From Halorarius litoreus (GTDB taxonomy: Archaea > Halobacteriota > Halobacteria > Halobacteriales > Haloarculaceae), in the NCBI RefSeq assembly GCF_024362405.1, contig NZ_CP101454.1, positions 2,356,001-2,420,000 on the forward strand: a DNA stretch of 64,000 bases, in the 5' to 3' direction. The notes under the pieces are model-generated. The model was not told the origin of the DNA. It was given only the letters and a program-made list of their open reading frames with translations, and did no database searches. A program made the translations under genes and the position numbers. The stretch's first letter is position 1; each line of letters opens with the position of its first letter. Below are positions 24,126-34,106 of the stretch, piece by piece.

Positions 24126-25336
24126 CAGGCGACCACCCCGGCGAACGCGTCGAGCGCGCTCGTCGTCCCAACCACGAACAGTTGGTCGCCGGCCGTGAGC
24201 TCTGTCTGCCCGCGCGGGGCGATGACCCAGCCGTCGGGGCGGCGAACCGCGAGCACCGCGACTTCGTGGCTCTCACGGAGCGAAGCCTCCGCGAGCGTCG
24301 AGCCGACGAGCTCGCTGTCTGCCCGGAGCGTGAGCTTCCGGAATCGCTTGCCAGCGCGCCGTAACAGCGAGATGAGTTCGAACTCGCGTCGGGTCCCCCG
24401 TGGCTGCACGACGAGCCGTGGACGGTCCGCTGCGACCAGCGTCTTCGCCCGGATTCGGGGGACGGCCACCGTCACGCGACCGTCGCCACCGGTCGTCGTC
24501 GTCGCCGGCTGGGTGGCTGGCTCTTCGGTCGTCACTTCGCCGCCGTCGGTCACCGCGGGACCGTCGGACGGTTCCGACTCGGCGCTGAGGACGGTCCCGC
24601 GAATGGTCGTCTCCGCGGTGACGAGCTCGACCTCGTCGCTCCGGCCCATCCCGGTCGGGACGAGCGTGTCGACCGAAACGGCCCGGTGGCCGGCGGGGAC
24701 GCGCTTCGAGAGCCCCGAGAGGGGTGGCGCGGCGACGACGGTGGCGTTCGCCCGCTCGTCGAGCTGGACCGAGACGTCCGAGAGGTCGAACTCCGTGCGC
24801 AGGCGCTCGGCGAACCGGTTCTCCAGTTCGCCGACCGAGAGCTCCGCGGGGAACGTCCAGTCGCCCTCGCGGATGCCACGGCGGATCTCCGGAGTGAGCG
24901 GCGGGTAGCCCTCCATGTCCGTCACCTCGCCGCTGACGGAGACGCGGACCTGTCCGCGGCCGCCGACGAGTTCGACGACGTCCGTCGAGAGCGACCGCTC
25001 GCGGAGGGACTTCAGCGAGAGCCGACGCGGGAACGCCGCGCCCATCGCGTCGCCCTTCGCGTGCGAGTACAGCGAAATCATCAGCACGACGACGATGGCG
25101 GTGACGATGACCGGGCCGCTCGTGCTGTCGAGGATGGTCTGGTCGGTGAGTGCGAGTAGCCCACCGTTGACGCCTGCGAGCGCCAGCGCCATGACGACGA
25201 CACCGAAGCCGGGGATACTCACCCCGGTGAAGTACTTGAACACGAACCCCATCGACCAGGCGACGAGCCCGGGGATGATGCCGGTGAGGATGCCGAGGTA
25301 GATACCTCGAAGCACCTCGACTGGAAGGGGAGCCAT
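24125..25336 (-). CDS. Membrane protein with TrkA-C domain, K+ channel associated
   Basis: A 403-residue protein built like its downstream neighbour. There are three hydrophobic helices (about residues 8-30, 42-62 and 72-90), then a conserved region (TDMEGYPPLTPEIRRGI...TFPAELSVGELENRFAERL) echoing DMDAYDPIADDI in the neighbour, and a C-terminal TrkA-C domain. A Thr/Pro-rich linker sits near residue 270. It is divergent from the K+ channel gene, with 71 nt between starts. The two similar genes probably arose by tandem duplication. Confidence 0.72.
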   Translation of the reverse strand: MAPLPVEVLRGIYLGILTGIIPGLVAWSMGFVFKYFTGVSIPGFGVVVMALALAGVNGGLLALTDQTILDSTSGPVIVTAIVVVLMISLYSHAKGDAMGAAFPRRLSLKSLRERSLSTDVVELVGGRGQVRVSVSGEVTDMEGYPPLTPEIRRGIREGDWTFPAELSVGELENRFAERLRTEFDLSDVSVQLDERANATVVAAPPLSGLSKRVPAGHRAVSVDTLVPTGMGRSDEVELVTAETTIRGTVLSAESEPSDGPAVTDGGEVTTEEPATQPATTTTGGDGRVTVAVPRIRAKTLVAADRPRLVVQPRGTRREFELISLLRRAGKRFRKLTLRADSELVGSTLAEASLRESHEVAVLAVRRPDGWVIAPRGQTELTAGDQLFVVGTTSALDAFAGVVA

Positions 25337-25407
25337 AGTCGGTCAACCCACCGCTCGGATTTACGAGTACCGGACCGTTTAACTCGCGTGCCGTATCCGT
25401 GTCGAAC

Positions 25408-26610
25408 ATGAGCGATCGGGGCGAGATCGTACCGCGACTACGGGTGTTCGGCGTTCGGGCAGCCATCTGGCTCCCGACCGCGGTCGCGCTCCTCTCGGTC
25501 GTCACGGGTATCGTCAACATCGGTGCGACGAACGTCTCGGGACCGCTCGCGCCGTACATCCCGGCGTCCATCGAACGAACCGCTGGGTTCACCGGGGCGT
25601 TCACGGGCTTTCTGATGCTCGCAGCGGTGTACGGCCTGCGCCGCCGTCGTCGGGTCGCGTGGTTCATGACGGTGCTCCTGTTGCCCGTGACGGCCCTGCA
25701 GGGGCTCGCCCAGTCGAGCGCCTACTCGTACCCGCTCGTCGCGCTGTCGGTGCTCTCGCTCCCGACGGTGCTCGTGAACTACCGCGTGTTCGACCGCGAA
25801 CTCTCCTTTTCGACGACGCAGTTCGCGGCGCTCGCGGCCATCGTCGGCGCGCAGGCGTACGGCACCATCGGGACGTACGTGCTCCGCGACGACTTCGCGA
25901 ACGTGCAGACGGCGCTCGACGCGTTCTACTACACGCTCGTCACCGCCTCGACGGTCGGTTACGGCGACGCCGCGCCGACGACGCAGACCGCCCGGCTGTT
26001 CGGGATGAGCGTCATCGTCATCGGGACGGCGTCGTTCGCCGCCGCGCTCGGGACGCTCATCGGTCCCGCCATCGAGGCCCGCCTCGCCACCGCACTCGGA
26101 ACCATGTCAGACTCACAGCTCGAACTCCTGGAAGACCACGTCATCGTCGTCGGGATGGGCGACACCACCGTCCCCATCATCGAGGAACTCACCGAAAAGC
26201 ACACGCCGTTCGTCGTCGTCACGCGCGACCCGGAGAAGGCTCAGCGCCTCCGCGAACGAGGCGTCGAGGTGCTGACGGCGGACCCCTCCGACGAGGAGCC
26301 GTTGCTGCGGGTCGGTATCGAGCGCGCCCGGGCGCTCGTCGCCGCGACGAACGACGACGCACAGGATGCGATGGCCGTCCTCACGGCTCGTGAACTCAAC
26401 AACGACCTCGTCATCGTCGCCGCGGCGACCGAACGCGAGAACGAGAAGAAACTCCGGCGCGCGGGTGCCGACACCGTCATCTCGCCCGCCGTCATCGGCG
26501 GCCACCTCCTCGTCCAGAGCGCGATGGGGAACCGCGAGATGGAAGAGGTCGCCGACCGCGTCGCGAAAGCCGAGAGCGAGGAGGACCTCGCGCCCGAACA
26601 CGAGGACTGA
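25408..26610 (+). CDS. Potassium channel with RCK (TrkA-N) domain
   Basis: A 400-residue ion channel. The N-terminal four hydrophobic helices (about residues 15-130) precede the pore module, whose selectivity filter TVGYGD (about 186-191) lies between two helices. The cytoplasmic RCK domain follows, with VIVVGMGDTTVPII (about 246) and the acidic residue after strand 2 (VTRDPEK). This is a K+ channel gated by a cytosolic ligand or redox state. An ATG at 25408 is preferred to a GTG nine bases earlier. Confidence 0.9.
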   Translation: MSDRGEIVPRLRVFGVRAAIWLPTAVALLSVVTGIVNIGATNVSGPLAPYIPASIERTAGFTGAFTGFLMLAAVYGLRRRRRVAWFMTVLLLPVTALQGLAQSSAYSYPLVALSVLSLPTVLVNYRVFDRELSFSTTQFAALAAIVGAQAYGTIGTYVLRDDFANVQTALDAFYYTLVTASTVGYGDAAPTTQTARLFGMSVIVIGTASFAAALGTLIGPAIEARLATALGTMSDSQLELLEDHVIVVGMGDTTVPIIEELTEKHTPFVVVTRDPEKAQRLRERGVEVLTADPSDEEPLLRVGIERARALVAATNDDAQDAMAVLTARELNNDLVIVAAATERENEKKLRRAGADTVISPAVIGGHLLVQSAMGNREMEEVADRVAKAESEEDLAPEHED

Positions 26611-26642
26611 GTTGGTGTCCGCCGAGCGACGCGCAAAACGGG

Positions 26643-27323
26643 TCAGTAGATGAGTGAGTCGTCGCTCTCGACCATGTACAGCGTGCGAGCGGCGATGTTG
26701 ACCGCGTGGTCGCCGACGCGCTCGAGGTCACGAATCGTGAGAAGGAATCGTGAGACGTCCTGCATCAGGTCCTCGATGTCTTCCTCGGTGCTGAGCTCGT
26801 CGATCTCGGTCTCGATGAGTTCCCGGACGACGACGCTCGAGGCGCGCTCACAGTGGGCGTCGATGTCGTCGTCGCGCTCGGAGATCTCGAAACACGCCTC
26901 CGGGTCTTCTGCCTCGTAGGCGGCCATCGCGTCTTCGACCATCTCGACGACCTCCTCGCCGATGCCCTGGATGTCGACGTCGGGGTAGAGTTCCCGTTCG
27001 GCTTCCAGGGTGTAGTCGCCGAGGTTGGTCGCGAGGTCCGCGATGCGTTCGAGGTCGGTGATGATCTTGAACGAGGCGGCGATGAACCGGAGGTCACCCG
27101 CGACTGGCTGCTGGAGGCTCAGCAGGTCGATACAGTCCTGTTCGAGGTCGAGATACAGCTGGTTGACCTCGTCGTCGCCTTCGATGACTTCCCACGCCAG
27201 CTCCTCGTCCTTCTGTTCGAGCGCGTCGAGCCCCATCCGGAGCCGCTCGAGGACGACCTCGCTCATGTAGAGGACGTTCTCCTCCAGGCTGTTGAGCTTC
27301 GCCTGGTAGCCTTCTCGTGCCAT
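26643..27323 (-). CDS. phoU: Phosphate signalling protein PhoU
   Basis: A 226-residue all-helical protein with two PhoU repeats. Each carries a metal-binding E/DxxxD motif (DDEVNQLYLDLE near residue 50 and ERDDDIDAHCER near 150), and the FIAASFKIITDLERIADLATN and LLTIRDLERVGDHAVNIA helices are typical. It modulates the Pst transporter and phosphate regulation. It is the last gene of the pst group, separated from pstB by a 212-nt spacer with its own A+T-rich promoter region. The ATG at 27323 is used; an in-frame GTG lies two codons upstream. Confidence 0.93.
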   Translation of the reverse strand: MAREGYQAKLNSLEENVLYMSEVVLERLRMGLDALEQKDEELAWEVIEGDDEVNQLYLDLEQDCIDLLSLQQPVAGDLRFIAASFKIITDLERIADLATNLGDYTLEAERELYPDVDIQGIGEEVVEMVEDAMAAYEAEDPEACFEISERDDDIDAHCERASSVVVRELIETEIDELSTEEDIEDLMQDVSRFLLTIRDLERVGDHAVNIAARTLYMVESDDSLIY

Positions 27324-27367
27324 TGTCACACCCGTCGCTACCGCCCCGTATGAAGGTTTTGGGTATG

Positions 27368-27410
27368 ACTATACACATCACGATATAGATATATACGACA
27401 ATATATATGG
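27368..27410 (-). promoter_or_regulatory. A+T-rich promoter region upstream of phoU
   Basis: A cluster of TATA-like words (actatac, gatatagatatata, caatatatat) lies 45-87 nt upstream of the phoU start on the minus strand, in otherwise G+C-rich DNA. It would let phoU be transcribed separately from pstSCAB. Several overlapping TATA choices are present, so the exact start is unclear. Confidence 0.5.
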
Positions 27411-27535
27411 TTCCGTTCGGGTCCGTAGAGTCGCTGGTCCGTCCGCTCGGTCACGGAGCACACACGGCCTGCACCGGTGGTCCCGGGTCTCGGCCGGGGG
27501 AGTCCGGCTGGGGACGTGCCGCGGGCTGGTCCACG

Positions 27536-28405
27536 TTACCCGAACTTCCCGGTGATGTAGTCCTCGACGCGGTCGGAGTCGGGGTTCTGGAACACCTTCT
27601 CGGTGTCGTCGAACTCCACGAGTTCGCCCCCGGTGAGGAACACCGCGGTCTTGTCCGAGATGCGGGCCGCCTGCTGCATGTTGTGCGTGACGATGACGAC
27701 CGTGTACTCCTCGGCGAGGTCGTCGATGAGGTCCTCGATCTTCGAGGTGGCGACCGGGTCGAGCGCCGACGCGGGTTCGTCCATCAGGATGACCTCCGGG
27801 TCGGGCGCGATGGCCCGGGCGATACAGAGCCGCTGTTGCTGGCCACCGGAGAGGTCGAGTCCCGACTCGTCGAGCTGGTCTTTCACCTCGTCCCACAGCG
27901 CCGCACGCTTCAGCGACTGCTCGACGATCTCGTCGTAGTCGCCCTCCTTGTTCTGGATTTCGAGCCCGTACGCGACGTTGTCGTAGATGCTCTTGGGGAA
28001 CGGGTTCGGTTTCTGGAACACCATGCCGACGCGTCGCCGGAGCGCGACGGGGTCGACGTCGTCGTCGTAGACGTTCTTTCCGCGGAGGATGAGTTCGCCC
28101 TCGACGCGCGCGGCGTCGATGAGGTCGTTCATGCGGTTGATACACCGCAGGAACGTCGACTTCCCACAGCCCGAGGGGCCGATCATCGCGGTGACGCGCT
28201 TCTCGGGAATCGCCAGCGAGATGTCCTGGAGCGCCTGGGTCTCGTTGTACCAGACGTTGACGTTCTTGGCTTCGACGATGGTCTGCTCGGTGCCGTCGGT
28301 TCCGGTGTCGTCGTCCAGCCCTGCGGCAGGACTCGTCTGGATGATCGACTCCGAAGTCGGGTCGTTCGTGTTGCGGTCGGTTTCCTGAGTGGTCTCTCGG
28401 TCCAT
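27536..28405 (-). CDS. pstB: Phosphate ABC transporter ATP-binding protein
   Basis: A 289-residue ABC ATPase. Walker [10 protein letters not shown]-loop [16 protein letters not shown] (PstB-specific), signature LSGGQQQR, Walker [14 protein letters not shown] and H-loop VTHNM are all visible. The first 40 residues form a halophile-type acidic, Thr-rich leader not found in bacterial PstB (about 255 residues). It starts two bases after the pstA stop. The longer open frame upstream is antisense-like read-through of pstA sequence. Confidence 0.95.
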   Translation of the reverse strand: MDRETTQETDRNTNDPTSESIIQTSPAAGLDDDTGTDGTEQTIVEAKNVNVWYNETQALQDISLAIPEKRVTAMIGPSGCGKSTFLRCINRMNDLIDAARVEGELILRGKNVYDDDVDPVALRRRVGMVFQKPNPFPKSIYDNVAYGLEIQNKEGDYDEIVEQSLKRAALWDEVKDQLDESGLDLSGGQQQRLCIARAIAPDPEVILMDEPASALDPVATSKIEDLIDDLAEEYTVVIVTHNMQQAARISDKTAVFLTGGELVEFDDTEKVFQNPDSDRVEDYITGKFG

Positions 28406-28407
28406 GG

Positions 28408-30126
28408 TTAGCTCTGGTTCTCGTACTTGTTTCGCAGGACGATCGCGGTCGCGTTCATCGTCAACATCACGACGAGGATGACGACCACGCCGGCCGCCAG
28501 CGCGTTGCGCCACGCCTCGTCGGGGAGGAACGCCCAGGAGTAGATCTGCATCGGGAGGGCACTCACGGTCGACGAGAGGCTCGTCGGCAGCGAGAACGTC
28601 GCGCCCGCGGCCCCGACGATGATGAGCGGGGCCGTCTCCCCGACCGCCCGGCCCAGCGCGAGGATGGTGCCGGTCATGATGCCGGGGAACGCTCGCGGTA
28701 GGACGACCTCCCGGACGGTCTGCCACTTCGTCGCGCCCATCCCGTAGGAGGCCTGCCGGAGCGAGTCGGGTACCGAGCGAATCGCCTCCTGTGCGGAGAT
28801 GATGACGATGGGGAGGATGAGCAGCGACAGTGCCATCCCGGCCACGAGTAGCGAGCCGATTGACAGCCCGAAGAACCGGATGAAGATACCCAGTCCGAGC
28901 AGGCCGTAGACGACCGACGGGACGCCCGCGAGGTTCGAGATGTTCACCTGGATGAATCGGGTGAACCGCGACTCGTCGGCGTACTCCTCGAGGTACACCG
29001 CGGCGCCGACGCCGACCGGGAACGACAGCACGACGACGACGAGCATCAGCAGGACGGAGCCGACGAGCGCGGCGTAGACGCCCGCCTCCGTCGGACTCGA
29101 CGACGGGAGGCTCGTCAGGAACTGCCAGTCGACCCACGAGGGCGGTGTCCGGATGGCGAGCGTCCGGACCACGAACGCACCGAACAGGGCGCCACCGACC
29201 GTGAGGAGCGGGAACAGCAGCGCGCGACGGTCGCGCTCGGGGTCACGGAGCGTGCGGTCGACGACGTAGCCGACCGGCGCGAGCGTGAACAGAATCGCGA
29301 GTGCGACCGGCGCCCGGTCCGCGCCTGTCAGGAGCGACCCGGCGACGCTCCCGACGAGCACCGTCGCGAACAGGAGGCCGCCCGCGAGGAGGGCGGGTCG
29401 TCGCCGTTCGTCACGTCGGTAGACCAGCCCGCCGACGACGGCGGCCCCCGGGAGTGCGACAGACACGAGATAGATGCTCCACGTCGTGGGGACGACCGGG
29501 AGTCCCTGGAGCAGCTGGGCGAGACTCGGTACCGGAAGGCCGACGATGCCGTTGAAGTTCGTCGGGAGCCCGGCCAGCCCGTAGACGAACTGGACCACGT
29601 CGACGACCGGGGCCTCCGGGAGGCCGACGAGCGCGAAGAGGCCGACGAGCGCCGTCAGCCCGACGTGCTCCTCGAAGGAGCGACCGGGAGCGTACCGGCG
29701 GTGTGCGAGGAACACGGCAGCCGTCACGAGCAGGGCGACGACGTACGAGAGGTAGACGACGGGGGAGACGACGACGAAGAACACGACAGCGCCCCCACTC
29801 GCCATCACGCCGGCGAACAGCACGCCGAGGGTGGCGACCCCGCTCACGCCTGCACGTCGGTTCTCGCGGTAGTAGTACAGCGAGAGTGCGGTGGTCGGGA
29901 GCACAAGCGTGAGGAAGTAGACGAGGAACCAGGCGGGTGCCGGCCCGGCGTACTGGCCGTCCTCGAACGCGTTGAAGCCGAACGCGTCGAGCGCGACGTA
30001 CACGAGCAGCACGCCGAGCGCGACGAGGCCGAACAGCGTCGCGGCCAGCAGCAGATACTTGAACGCGATACCGCGGGTTCGGCTGACCTCCCCGAACGTC
30101 GTGGATGTGGTGTCTTCGGTTGCCAT
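28408..30126 (-). CDS. pstA: Phosphate ABC transporter permease PstA, long form
   Basis: A 572-residue membrane protein. The C-terminal 270 residues are a normal PstA permease with the EAA loop ([21 protein letters not shown]) and the [10 protein letters not shown] motif. The N-terminal 300 residues add 8-9 further hydrophobic helices, about doubling the bacterial length of 280-300 residues. It is coupled to pstC by an ATGA overlap at 30126. The role of the extension is unknown. Confidence 0.93.
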   Translation of the reverse strand: MATEDTTSTTFGEVSRTRGIAFKYLLLAATLFGLVALGVLLVYVALDAFGFNAFEDGQYAGPAPAWFLVYFLTLVLPTTALSLYYYRENRRAGVSGVATLGVLFAGVMASGGAVVFFVVVSPVVYLSYVVALLVTAAVFLAHRRYAPGRSFEEHVGLTALVGLFALVGLPEAPVVDVVQFVYGLAGLPTNFNGIVGLPVPSLAQLLQGLPVVPTTWSIYLVSVALPGAAVVGGLVYRRDERRRPALLAGGLLFATVLVGSVAGSLLTGADRAPVALAILFTLAPVGYVVDRTLRDPERDRRALLFPLLTVGGALFGAFVVRTLAIRTPPSWVDWQFLTSLPSSSPTEAGVYAALVGSVLLMLVVVVLSFPVGVGAAVYLEEYADESRFTRFIQVNISNLAGVPSVVYGLLGLGIFIRFFGLSIGSLLVAGMALSLLILPIVIISAQEAIRSVPDSLRQASYGMGATKWQTVREVVLPRAFPGIMTGTILALGRAVGETAPLIIVGAAGATFSLPTSLSSTVSALPMQIYSWAFLPDEAWRNALAAGVVVILVVMLTMNATAIVLRNKYENQS

Positions 30127-31097
30127 TACTCGTACTCCTCCCGGTAGCGTTGCGCGATGAGGTCGGAGATGACGTTCATCGCGAGCGTGATGACGAACAG
30201 CGTGAGGCCGATGGCGAACAGGCTGCGGTACGCCGGCCCCTGTGCGGAGATGTCACCGACGGCGAGGTCGACCATCGCCGCGGTCATCGGCATCGCCGAG
30301 TCGAGGTACGCCCCCGGGTTGAGCGGGTTGACGAGCCGCGAGGTCTTCCCGGCGGCGACGACGACGATCATCGTCTCGCCGATGGCCCGGGAGATGGCGA
30401 GGATGAACGCCGACATGATGCCGGAGATGGCCGCGGGGATGACGACGCCGACGCTCACGTCGAACTTCGTCGCGCCCATCCCGTAGCCCGCCTGCCGGAG
30501 GTCGTCCGGCACCGCGCTCATCGCGTCCTCGGAGATGGACGAGACCATCGGGATGATCATGATGCCGACCATGATGCAGGCGGACATGAGGTTGAACGTC
30601 GAGAGGTCGAACGGGAGGATGGCGTCGAGTGCGGGCGTGAGATAGAGGAGGGCGAACACGCCGTAGACGACCGTCGGGACGCCCGCGAGCACCTCGAGTG
30701 CGGGCTTGAGAATCGACCGGGCACGCGGACTCGCGTACTCTGAGAGGTAGATCGCGGTGCCGAGACCGAACGGCAGGGCGATGAGCGACGAGCCGATGAC
30801 GACGGCGAACGTGGCGGAGATGAGCGGGACGACGCCGAACTGGTACGGTCTGATGCTCGGTGTCCAACTCGTCCCGAAGAGGAACTCGGTGAAGCCGACC
30901 GTCTCTTCGGCGGCGATGCCGAACAGCGGTCCGGTGGCGCTGAAGAACCGGAGCGACGGCACCACGAGTGCGACGATGATGCCGATCGTGGTCAACACCG
31001 ACACCGCTGCACAGGTGAAGAAGAACGCCCGGACGAGCCGTTCACGTGAGGTATCGCCTACGCGCTCTGTCAGGTCCCGCTCTATCCCTTCGCTCAT
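30126..31097 (-). CDS. pstC: Phosphate ABC transporter permease PstC
   Basis: A 323-residue permease with six to seven hydrophobic helices, the EAA loop (RQAGYGMGATKFDVSVGVVIP) and the SRAIGETMIV motif. It partners PstA in the phosphate channel. It starts 48 nt downstream of pstS and overlaps the pstA start by four bases. Confidence 0.95.
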   Translation of the reverse strand: MSEGIERDLTERVGDTSRERLVRAFFFTCAAVSVLTTIGIIVALVVPSLRFFSATGPLFGIAAEETVGFTEFLFGTSWTPSIRPYQFGVVPLISATFAVVIGSSLIALPFGLGTAIYLSEYASPRARSILKPALEVLAGVPTVVYGVFALLYLTPALDAILPFDLSTFNLMSACIMVGIMIIPMVSSISEDAMSAVPDDLRQAGYGMGATKFDVSVGVVIPAAISGIMSAFILAISRAIGETMIVVVAAGKTSRLVNPLNPGAYLDSAMPMTAAMVDLAVGDISAQGPAYRSLFAIGLTLFVITLAMNVISDLIAQRYREEYE

Positions 31098-31145
31098 TGG
31101 TTGGTCATCCGGGGGTGCATGAAAAAGCGCTTCGCTATTCGCGTC

Positions 31146-32165
31146 TCAGTTGCCCTGGGCTTCCTCGATAGCCGAGTTGAGCTTGTCGAGTTCGGCCTGC
31201 ATGTCCTCCTCCGTGTTGGGGACGTAGCCGACCCGGTCGGCGACGAGGTCCCGGTTCGCGGACTGCTCGATGTAGAAGCGGGCGAACTCGGCGACCTCCT
31301 CGCGGGCGAGTTCTTCCTTCGCCGCGTAGGTGAACAGCGGGCGCGAGAGCGGCTTGTACTTGCCCGACTTCGCGTTCTCGAGCGAGGGTTCGACCGGTTC
31401 GCCGTCGCCGTCGTCGATGGCGAGCGCCTTCACCTTGTCCGTGTTCTCCGAGTAGTAGGCGTAGCCGAGGTAGCCCATCGCGTACGTCGAGCCGGAGACG
31501 CCGGTGACGATGGAGTTGTCGTCCTCGGTGGCCTGGTAGTCCTGTCGGGAACTCCCGGACTCGCCGACGATGACCTCGGTGAAGTAGTCGAACGTGCCCG
31601 AGGTGGACGCCGCGCCGTACAGTTCGAACTCCTCGTCGGGCCACTCCGAGCGGACGTCGCTCCACTTCGTCGCACCGTTCGGCTTCCAGATCTGCTTGAG
31701 TTCGTCGACGGTGATGGAGTCGACCCAGTCTGCCTCGTTGTTGACGATGACCGTCACGGCGTCCGTCGCGACGTTCAGCTCGACGGGGGTGACGCCGTTG
31801 GACGTGCAGTCTTCCTCCTCTTCGGACTTGATGGGGCGGGAAGCGTTGTTGAACGCCGTGTCGCCCGGGCAGAAGTAGTTCGCGAAGCCGCCACCCGAGC
31901 CGGTCGAGCGGACGTTGATGTCGACCCCGGAGTGGTCCTTGCGGAACTGCTCGGAGACCGCGACACACAGCGGGTACACCGTCGAGGAGCCCGAGATGTC
32001 GATGGTGCCGGAGAGTTCGCCGTCACCACCGCTCCCGCCGTCGCCACCGTCGCTACCGTCCGTGGGGTTCTGTTCGGTACACCCAGCGATAGCCAGCGTC
32101 GTCGCCGTCGCACCGGCCGCGCCGATGAACTTGCGCCGCGAGTAGCGTGTCTCGTCTGCCATCAT
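31146..32165 (-). CDS. pstS: Phosphate-binding lipoprotein PstS
   Basis: A 339-residue extracellular phosphate-binding protein. A twin-arginine signal (SRRKFIG) ends in a lipobox cysteine at about residue 29 (IAGC), followed by a Gly/Asp-rich linker. The mature part has the PstS phosphate-site segments ISGSSTVYPL and RSTGSGGGF, and YAMGYLGYAYYSE near the C-terminal lobe. It is the first gene of the pst operon. Two ATG codons in tandem (32165, 32162) allow either start. Confidence 0.94.
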   Translation of the reverse strand: MMADETRYSRRKFIGAAGATATTLAIAGCTEQNPTDGSDGGDGGSGGDGELSGTIDISGSSTVYPLCVAVSEQFRKDHSGVDINVRSTGSGGGFANYFCPGDTAFNNASRPIKSEEEEDCTSNGVTPVELNVATDAVTVIVNNEADWVDSITVDELKQIWKPNGATKWSDVRSEWPDEEFELYGAASTSGTFDYFTEVIVGESGSSRQDYQATEDDNSIVTGVSGSTYAMGYLGYAYYSENTDKVKALAIDDGDGEPVEPSLENAKSGKYKPLSRPLFTYAAKEELAREEVAEFARFYIEQSANRDLVADRVGYVPNTEEDMQAELDKLNSAIEEAQGN

Positions 32166-32510
32166 CTGAGATGGACTGATGAACGGGTAAGTACGCTTCT
32201 ATGATGGCTATGTTGTTAACTTATTTCTATATAGATAACTGTTCACAAACTCTGTCTGGCCGTCACGTATGGGGCGGTACGTAATGGCGTACTTATCTGG
32301 GATTGCGGCAGAGTGTGCTGAATACCGCCGATACTGTGGCTCAGTAGGGTGTAGATACGGCACTCTTGACTGGGTGGTAACTATCGGCAAACCGTCGGTA
32401 TTTCGGAGCTGATTTCGCCTCGAACGAGGTGGATTCGAGTGAATACCGTCTTTGCCAGAAGTGTATATAGATGTGGATTGATTTATGGTGTGTGCGTCGC
32501 TGGTGGGCGT
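32166..32510. promoter_or_regulatory. Divergent promoter region between pstS and the AbrB/PhoU regulator
   Basis: These 345 bases hold no gene and are visibly richer in A+T than their surroundings. On the minus strand, tctatata (32226-32233) lies about 61 nt upstream of the pstS ATG. On the plus strand, tatatag (32464-32470) lies 41-47 nt upstream of the regulator ATG at 32511. Between them are short palindromic words (tatctatatagata-like, gataccg). Phosphate-dependent control of both directions from here is inferred from gene content. Confidence 0.6.
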
Positions 32511-33506
32511 ATGGAGACGCGCAAGGTGCAGGTGACGGGTGGGTCGACGTACACGGTGAGCCTCCCGAAGGACTGGGCGACGGCGAACGGGGTCAGCGGT
32601 GGCAGCGTCGTCGAGTTCCATCCGGAGGACGACGCGCTGTTGCTCACGCCGCGCCGCGAGGACGAGAAGGTCGAGGGGACCCTCGACGTCACGGGGCTGG
32701 AGGGCGACCAGCTCACCCGCGCGGTGATGACGATGTACGTCAGCGGCTTCGACATCATCACCCTCGAGACCCCACGTATCACCGCCGAGCAGCGCCGCAC
32801 GATTCGGACGGCGGCCCAGGGGCTCGTCGGCCTCGAAGTCATCGGTGAGACCTCCGAGCGCGTCCAGCTCCAGGACCTCCTCGACTCCTCGGAGCTGTCC
32901 ATCAACAACGCCATCACGCGGATGCGGCTCGTCGCGACCACGATGCTCGCGGACTCGGTGACCGCGCTCGTCGAGGGTGACGACGACCTCGCCGAGGACG
33001 TCATCCAGCGCGACGACGACGTCAATCGCCTGTACTACATGGTCTCGCGCGTGTTCCGCTCCATCCTTCGTGACCCCTCGACCGCCGCGGAAGTCGGCCT
33101 CGACCGCGAGACCGCCTTCGACTATCATTCGAGCGCCCGCCAGCTCGAACGGGTGGCGGACCACGCGTCGAAGATCGCCGAGAACGCGCTCGAACTCGAC
33201 GCCCCGCCCGAACACGTCAGCGACCTCATCGGCGAACTCCACGAGTCGGCGGTCGCGGTCATCGAGAAGGCGATGGACGCGCTGCTCGCCGACGACGCCG
33301 AGGAGGCGACGCGGCTGGCGAACGAGGCCCGACAGTCCGTGGACCTCGTCGACGAGCGCGTTCGGGAGGCGGACGCGGAACTCCTCGACCTCGCGCCCCA
33401 GCAGGCGCAACTACTGGGTCTCGTCGTCGACTCGCTCTCACGGGCGGGCGACTACGGGGGGAACATCGCCGAGACTGCGCTCCAGAAGGCCGCGCCGAAA
33501 CCGTAG
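32511..33506 (+). CDS. AbrB/PhoU phosphate-uptake regulator
   Basis: A 331-residue protein. An AbrB-type swapped-hairpin DNA-binding domain occupies the first 45 residues (RKVQVTGGSTYTVSLPKDWA). Two PhoU-like helical repeats follow (about 110-210 and 215-320) with acidic metal motifs (DDDVNRLYYMVSR, QLERVADHASKIAENALE). The fusion links phosphate sensing to DNA binding. It is transcribed away from pstS and probably controls the pst operon across the shared promoter region. The ATG at 32511 is 41 nt after the TATA element. Confidence 0.87.
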   Translation: METRKVQVTGGSTYTVSLPKDWATANGVSGGSVVEFHPEDDALLLTPRREDEKVEGTLDVTGLEGDQLTRAVMTMYVSGFDIITLETPRITAEQRRTIRTAAQGLVGLEVIGETSERVQLQDLLDSSELSINNAITRMRLVATTMLADSVTALVEGDDDLAEDVIQRDDDVNRLYYMVSRVFRSILRDPSTAAEVGLDRETAFDYHSSARQLERVADHASKIAENALELDAPPEHVSDLIGELHESAVAVIEKAMDALLADDAEEATRLANEARQSVDLVDERVREADAELLDLAPQQAQLLGLVVDSLSRAGDYGGNIAETALQKAAPKP

Positions 33507-33560
33507 CGGGCTGCGTCCGTCAGGCCGGTACGGTGGGCGGTATGGGGGTGTAGTGGACGG

Positions 33561-34106
33561 TTACGCCGGCGGTTCGAGGACGGCGTTGATAACGTGGAGA
33601 ACGCCGTTCGATGCCTCGGTGTCGGCGCCGATGACCTGACTTGCGTTCAGGAACACGTTGTTTCCCACGACCTCGACGGTCGTGGCGTCACCGTTGAGCA
33701 TCTCTACCTCCGCACCGTCGTTGAGCGAGGCAGCGTACCGGCGGCCGCGCGTCACGTGGTACAGGAGGACGTCGGTGAGTTCCTCGAGTTCTGCCCGTGT
33801 GAAATTCTCGAAGCTAGTCTCGGTCAAACCGATGTTCGCGAACGCGGCGTCGGTCGGTGCGAACGCGGTCAGCTGGGTCCGACCGTTGAGCGCGTCGACG
33901 AGGTCGGTCGCCGCGAGCGCGGCGATGAGCGTCGAGAACTCCCCCGACGCAGCGTTCTCCTCGAGGGCGAGTTCGACGATGCTCTGGCCACCGCTCGCGC
34001 CCTGCCGTTGACCGTTCCGTGCACTGGCGGTCCCACCGAGCGCGAGGAATGCGCCAGTGCCCCCAATCGCCTTCAGCACGTGTCGTCGTGGATAGTGTCC
34101 AGCCAT
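33561..34106 (-). CDS. Exported fasciclin-domain protein
   Basis: A 181-residue protein with a twin-arginine signal (PRRHVLKAIGGTGAFLALGG) but no lipobox cysteine, so it is probably secreted or anchored otherwise. One FAS1 domain follows, with LTAFAPTDAAFANIG and the H-box LLYHVTRGR, and the ending NGVLHVINAVLEPP. FAS1 proteins mediate adhesion and cell-surface contacts. A promoter-like atagatatac lies about 30 nt upstream of its start. Confidence 0.9.
   Translation of the reverse strand: MAGHYPRRHVLKAIGGTGAFLALGGTASARNGQRQGASGGQSIVELALEENAASGEFSTLIAALAATDLVDALNGRTQLTAFAPTDAAFANIGLTETSFENFTRAELEELTDVLLYHVTRGRRYAASLNDGAEVEMLNGDATTVEVVGNNVFLNASQVIGADTEASNGVLHVINAVLEPPA

Noticed and set aside
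27536..29137. An apparent long fusion upstream of PstB
   Set aside because: Residues before 28405 come from reading through pstA in another frame; the PstB start with its acidic leader is clear and pstA is intact.
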